Shown piece by piece: positions 60,988 to 64,000 of a stretch of DNA of 64,000 bases. The stretch is from Sphingomonas turrisvirgatae. Lineage in GTDB: Bacteria > Pseudomonadota > Alphaproteobacteria > Sphingomonadales > Sphingomonadaceae. Below the pieces are notes generated by a model. The model saw only the letters and a program-made list of their open reading frames with translations. It had not been told where the DNA came from and searched no databases. Made by a program: the position numbers and the translations under genes. Each line of letters starts with the position of its first letter. The first letter of the stretch is position 1. The stretch lies in the NCBI RefSeq assembly GCF_001721295.1, contig NZ_MDDS01000035.1:1-64000 (forward strand), written 5' to 3'.

Positions 60988-61484
60988 TTCGTGCCCTCCG
61001 ACCGGATGGTTTCGGCATAGCCGTCCTTGAGCGCGCGGTTCGAATGCCACAGCCATAGCGGGTCGAGCCGCGGCTTGATCGCGGCGGCCAGATACCCGCT
61101 ATAGGCGAGCAGCAGCACGCCGTTTAGGAACAGTTCCTGCGGCCCGGTGAACAGCTGCCGCGGGGTCTGGACGATCACGGTGTTGAGATAGAAGATGTTG
61201 ACCGTCGCCGGCATCTCCAGGATCAACGCCAGCAGCACGAAGCGGTTGGTCAGCAGCATTATGCCGAAGACGAACTCCATATACTTGACGGCCTGGTACA
61301 GGCCGAGCGCGGCATTGGCCGACGCCCATTCGCCGCCGATGCCCGGTATCTCCGGCACGTAGCCGGTCAGGATGTAGCGGCCGCCCGAGAAGAGCAGATG
61401 CGCGCCGAAGAAGAGGCGGATCCAGGTGATGATGTAAAAGGTCGGCGAATCGTTCGCCGCCCCGGATGCTCGGTCACGCATCAT
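60984..61484 (-). CDS. DoxX-like membrane protein
   Basis: 166 residues with four hydrophobic helices. IRLFFGAHLLFSGGRYI, QAVKYMEFVFGIMLLTNRFVLLALI and QLFTGPQELFLNGVLLLAYSGYLAAAI align with the DoxX-like protein at 45975. The conserved PRQLFTG.QEL is shared by both. It overlaps the small membrane protein gene by four bases. Confidence 0.8.
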   Translation of the reverse strand: MMRDRASGAANDSPTFYIITWIRLFFGAHLLFSGGRYILTGYVPEIPGIGGEWASANAALGLYQAVKYMEFVFGIMLLTNRFVLLALILEMPATVNIFYLNTVIVQTPRQLFTGPQELFLNGVLLLAYSGYLAAAIKPRLDPLWLWHSNRALKDGYAETIRSEGTK

Positions 61485-61528
61485 GGCTGATGTCCTGTTC
61501 GAGGGAGAAAATGGCGCGGGTCATCGCT

Positions 61529-62101
61529 TCAACCGCGCGGCAGTTGATCGTCGCGCCTGAACACGCGGCCCAGCAGCAACAGGTCCCGCAAGCTGCCGGG
61601 CGACGAGCGCAGCGACAGCATCGGCACGTAATATCGGACATAAGCCAGTGCCAGAATGACGTTCATGTACAGGCACATGACCCCCATATAGGTAGGGTTG
61701 AACAGCCGGTCGGTGCGCAGGTTGAGGAAGATCGCATTGTAGAAGACGATGGCCGAGACCGGCAGCAACAGCAGCACCGCGGCCGGCACGAAGACGCCGA
61801 AGATCAGGCAAAGCCCGCCGATGATCTCGACCGTCTTGACCATGTCGAACATGCCGACCTCGATCATCGAGACCAGCATCTGGCTCGACAGCGGCAGCGT
61901 CCCCAGGGGCTGCGGAAAGCCCGGCATCAGGCCGAAGCTGGGCGCCCAATGGCTATAGCCGCTGACGATCATCCATCCGCCGAGGAACAGTCGCATGAGC
62001 GTGCCGATCCCGGTCCACAACGTGGCCCGATCCAGCGCGATCGTCACGCGATCGTCGGCGACCTTGCCGTCATGTGCCACTGGTTGCGTACTCCCCTTCA
62101 T
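61529..62101 (-). CDS. Third DoxX-like membrane protein
   Basis: 190 residues with four hydrophobic helices (LMRLFLGGWMIVSGYSHW, MVKTVEIIGGLCLIFGVFVPAAVL, LPVSAIVFYNAIFLNL and YMGVMCLYMNVILALAYVRYYV). It shares the G..VSGYSHW and TVEIIGGLCLIFG layout of DoxX-like proteins but is more distant from the other two. The start at 62101 overlaps the NTF2-like gene stop (ATGA). It is encoded just before the second DoxX-like gene, with 44 bases between. Confidence 0.75.
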   Translation of the reverse strand: MKGSTQPVAHDGKVADDRVTIALDRATLWTGIGTLMRLFLGGWMIVSGYSHWAPSFGLMPGFPQPLGTLPLSSQMLVSMIEVGMFDMVKTVEIIGGLCLIFGVFVPAAVLLLLPVSAIVFYNAIFLNLRTDRLFNPTYMGVMCLYMNVILALAYVRYYVPMLSLRSSPGSLRDLLLLGRVFRRDDQLPRG

Positions 62102-62547
62102 TGCGCCGCGCCCTGGCCCGCGGCTGCATCGACATGGCGCTCGCGCTTCACGATGCGGCCGTTGCGCGTGTCGAATATGTCCACCACGTCGCGTGCCGGC
62201 TCGCCCCGCGCCGCACCGATGCGATGAAACACGACGACCGTCAGGCCCTCGCCGATCACGCGGCGCACCTGGTGCGCGACCGGCGCGCCGCTGCGCCGGT
62301 CCGAGGCCAGCGGCACGTTGTCGGCCGCATCCGACGCGAAATAGTCGCGTGAGGCGCCCGCGCCGTCGCCACGGTCATAGGCCTGCGCCATGAAGCCGCG
62401 CACGATTTCGCGCGGCAGCTTGCCGGTGCCCGGCGCCTTCCAGTCCCAGCCCATGCCATTGTGCATGCTGTTGTAGATGCCCGCGGTGAACGCGATGCCC
62501 AGCGCGATCGACAGCAGCTTCAAGGTGGAACGGCGTACCGTGATCAT
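62098..62547 (-). CDS. Secreted NTF2/SnoaL-like protein (149 aa)
   Basis: Start at ATG 62547, with GAGGAGAGGGC just upstream. It has an N-terminal hydrophobic anchor or signal (LKLLSIALGIAFTAGIYNS). The rest resembles a small alpha+beta (SnoaL/NTF2-like) fold: LPREIVRGFMAQAYDRGDG, YFASDAADNVPLASD, VVVFHRIGAARGEPARDVVDIFDTRNGRIVKR. The last segment (DIFD...GRIVKRERHVD) is characteristic of SnoaL-like proteins. It is the first gene of the DoxX set on the minus strand. Confidence 0.72.
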   Translation of the reverse strand: MITVRRSTLKLLSIALGIAFTAGIYNSMHNGMGWDWKAPGTGKLPREIVRGFMAQAYDRGDGAGASRDYFASDAADNVPLASDRRSGAPVAHQVRRVIGEGLTVVVFHRIGAARGEPARDVVDIFDTRNGRIVKRERHVDAAAGQGAAQ

Positions 62548-62730
62548 GCCCTCTCCTCGCTCGCGGGCGGCGCCGCTACCGAGCATTGTGATTGGCCATT
62601 GGATATCATCCGCGCGGCACCACGCCAGCGTGCAATGCGCGCTGACCGGTTTACGGACAGGGCGCGCGCGCGCCCTCGCCCCGCCGCGCCCGGCACCGCT
62701 AATCACCGGGCGCCAGCCATGGAGCGAGCA
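62548..62730. promoter_or_regulatory. Divergent promoter between two NTF2-like genes
   Basis: About 180 bases without a gene. AGGGCGCGC-GCGCGCCCT at 62659-62676 is a perfect 18-base palindrome, although it is mostly alternating CG and so may be simple sequence. An AT-richer stretch lies at 62583-62612. Confidence 0.35.
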
Positions 62731-63297
62731 ATGACCCATTCGAACGAGGACCGACATCGCGTCAGCCGGCGCGGCCTTGCCGCATCCGGCCTCGGCCTTG
62801 CTTCGGCCGGCGCGCTTGTCGCCGCACCCGCCAAATCAAGCGGGATACGCAGCCTGTCGCTAGAGGACCGCGTCGGCATCCAGGACTTGTTTACCGATTA
62901 TCTATGGGCTTACGACTGCAGCGATGCGTCGGCATTCGCGGCGCTGTTCACGCCCGACGCGCTGGTGGTCGGCAAGGGCATCGAATATCGCGGGCGCGAG
63001 AAGATCCTCGCCTGGTTCGCGGGCCTGATCCAGCTGCGCGAGCGCGAGCAGGACGATGTCTGGATGCACGAGGCCGGCCAGTTTCATTTCGTGCCGACCG
63101 CGACCGGCTGCCTCGTCTATGCCTATGCCACGCACTTTCGCGCCAATACCGCCGCGGGCGAGCGTGGCGTGCGCAGCCTCGGTTATTTCGCCTGCGAATG
63201 CCGCAAGGACACGCGCTGGCGCTTCCACCGCTTCAGCATCTCGCCCTGGGATCGCCATCGTCTGCCCTGGACCAAGAAGCTGCCCTGGGCCGGCTGA
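62731..63297 (+). CDS. NTF2/SnoaL-like protein with Tat signal (188 aa)
   Basis: Start at ATG 62731, 4 bases after GGAGCG. The N-terminus RHRVSRRGLAASGLGLASAGALVAAP has the twin-arginine pattern (SRRGLAA). The domain begins LSLEDRVGIQDLFTDYLWAYDCSDASAFAALFTPDALV, typical of SnoaL_4/NTF2-like proteins such as the gamma-dehydratase and scytalone dehydratase group. The last third has WRFHRFSISPW. It is divergent from the NTF2-like gene at 62547. It is 36 bases upstream of a FAD monooxygenase gene and may be in an operon with it. Confidence 0.8.
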   Translation: MTHSNEDRHRVSRRGLAASGLGLASAGALVAAPAKSSGIRSLSLEDRVGIQDLFTDYLWAYDCSDASAFAALFTPDALVVGKGIEYRGREKILAWFAGLIQLREREQDDVWMHEAGQFHFVPTATGCLVYAYATHFRANTAAGERGVRSLGYFACECRKDTRWRFHRFSISPWDRHRLPWTKKLPWAG

Positions 63298-63333
63298 TCT
63301 GACTGGCGCCGTTCACTAAGAAGAGAGATCGTC

Positions 63334-64000
63334 GTGCAATTCTACGTTGATGGCTTCTACCCTGGCGATCCGTTCGTCTCGCCCCCAGCGCCCGGCGGGT
63401 CGCACGGCGCGGGCGACGCAGCGGTCCCGACCGAACTCGACGTTCTGATCGTCGGCTGCGGCCCCACCGGCCTCACGCTCGCGGCGCAGCTTTCGGCCTT
63501 TCCCGACATCCGCTGCGCGATCGTCGAGCGCAAGCCGGGGCCCCTCGAGATCGGTCAGGCCGACGGCATCGCCTGCCGCTCGGTCGAGATGTACCAGGCG
63601 TTCGGCTTTGCCGAGCGCGTGCTCAAGGAAGCCTATTGGGTCAACGAAACCGCCTTCTGGCGTCCCGACCCGGCCGATCGCAGCCATATCGCGCGCAGCG
63701 GGCGGATCCAGGATACCGAGGACGGCCTGTCGGAATTTCCGCACCTCATCCTCAACCAGGCACGCATCCACGATTTCCTGCTCGAAGTGATGCGCAACGC
63801 CCCCACCCGGCTCGAACCGCATTATCAGCGCCAGCTCGTCGAACTGACGATCGACCGCGCCGGCTCGCCCGACTATCCGGTCGCTGCCAGCTTCCAGACC
63901 GCAGCCGGTGAGATCGAGCGCGTGCGCGCCCGCTATGTCGTGGGCTGCGACGGCGCGCGCAGCTTCGTGCGCGGCGCAATCGGGCGTGAGCTGCGCGGCG
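63334..64000 (+). CDS. FAD-dependent aromatic monooxygenase, 3' partial
   Basis: Open from a GTG at 63334 to the window end (222 codons). The GTG has AGAGAGATC upstream. The FAD dinucleotide-binding motif is LDVLIVGCGPTGLTLAAQL, and the second FAD motif is RYVVGCDGARSFVR. QADGIACRSVEMYQAFGFAERVL is typical of the phenol hydroxylase / 3-hydroxybenzoate 4-monooxygenase-like (FAD_binding_3) group. Such enzymes hydroxylate a phenol or hydroxybenzoate using NADPH. It may feed the extradiol or gentisate branch. Its C-terminal thioredoxin-like domain, if any, lies outside. Confidence 0.85.
   Translation, partial: MQFYVDGFYPGDPFVSPPAPGGSHGAGDAAVPTELDVLIVGCGPTGLTLAAQLSAFPDIRCAIVERKPGPLEIGQADGIACRSVEMYQAFGFAERVLKEAYWVNETAFWRPDPADRSHIARSGRIQDTEDGLSEFPHLILNQARIHDFLLEVMRNAPTRLEPHYQRQLVELTIDRAGSPDYPVAASFQTAAGEIERVRARYVVGCDGARSFVRGAIGRELRG

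Noticed and set aside
62659..62676. Perfect palindrome AGGGCGCGCGCGCGCCCT as an operator
   Set aside because: It is largely alternating CG in GC-rich DNA, so palindromy is expected from simple sequence; kept only as a note in the promoter feature.
1..64000. tRNA and rRNA genes
   Set aside because: No cloverleaf with a plausible CCA-adjacent acceptor and T-loop, and no rRNA-like conserved sequence was recognised by eye; a covariance-model search would decide.

Overview
The window is GC-rich DNA with very tight gene packing and frequent ATGA or GTGA stop/start overlaps. It fits an alphaproteobacterium of the Sphingomonadales. The grounds are two large TonB-dependent receptors, sphingomonad-style small conserved proteins, a GTA-type holin with a GH108 endolysin, and short palindromic repeats with the core GTCATCCCGGCGAAAGCCGG. 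The assignment rests on recognition, not on a marker gene. No rRNA, tRNA, CRISPR array or complete insertion sequence was seen.

Region 1 (1-29 kb) looks like ordinary chromosome. It holds a partial sugar dehydrogenase, an M20 peptidase, a quinone oxidoreductase, an aldehyde dehydrogenase, an SLC13-type permease, a HerA-like ATPase, an aldose-epimerase-like protein with TlyA, a GH108 endolysin plus 3TM holin pair, hslVU bracketed by two palindromic elements, a TonB receptor with a DUF2946 protein, class I fumarase, an MBL-fold hydrolase, threonine synthase, an amidase, an RNB ribonuclease, a PAP2 phosphatase and TrmB.

Region 2 (28-43.8 kb) is mostly minus strand. A LuxR-type regulator and a 1,900-residue autotransporter with an internal tandem duplication come first. 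Beyond them lies a compact minus-strand operon: TonB receptor, acetoacetyl-CoA synthetase, 3-hydroxyacyl-CoA dehydrogenase, MFS transporter, tannase-family esterase. It is divergent from an AraC-type regulator, with an inverted-repeat array between them. The set suggests import and hydrolysis of an ester and activation of an acetoacetate-like acid.

Region 3 (43.9-64 kb) is an aromatic-catabolic island. Its minus-strand genes encode an extradiol dioxygenase, flavin reductase, flavin monooxygenase, gentisate-dioxygenase-like cupin, FAH-family hydrolase and 4,5-dihydroxyphthalate-decarboxylase-like protein, and separately a C-C hydrolase and an IclR regulator. Its plus-strand genes encode an MHS transporter, SDR, Rieske oxygenase, a small unknown protein, acyl-CoA dehydrogenase and family III CoA transferase, then a second NTF2-like protein and a truncated FAD monooxygenase. 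Two DoxX-like genes, each followed by a short membrane protein with a shared RPLR.YD motif, form paralogous pairs on either side. A 2-keto-4-pentenoate hydratase, which would act after the C-C hydrolase, is only a broken N-terminal fragment. A 12-bp near-identical AT-rich motif lies in the promoter regions of two of the catabolic transcription units and is a candidate shared operator.
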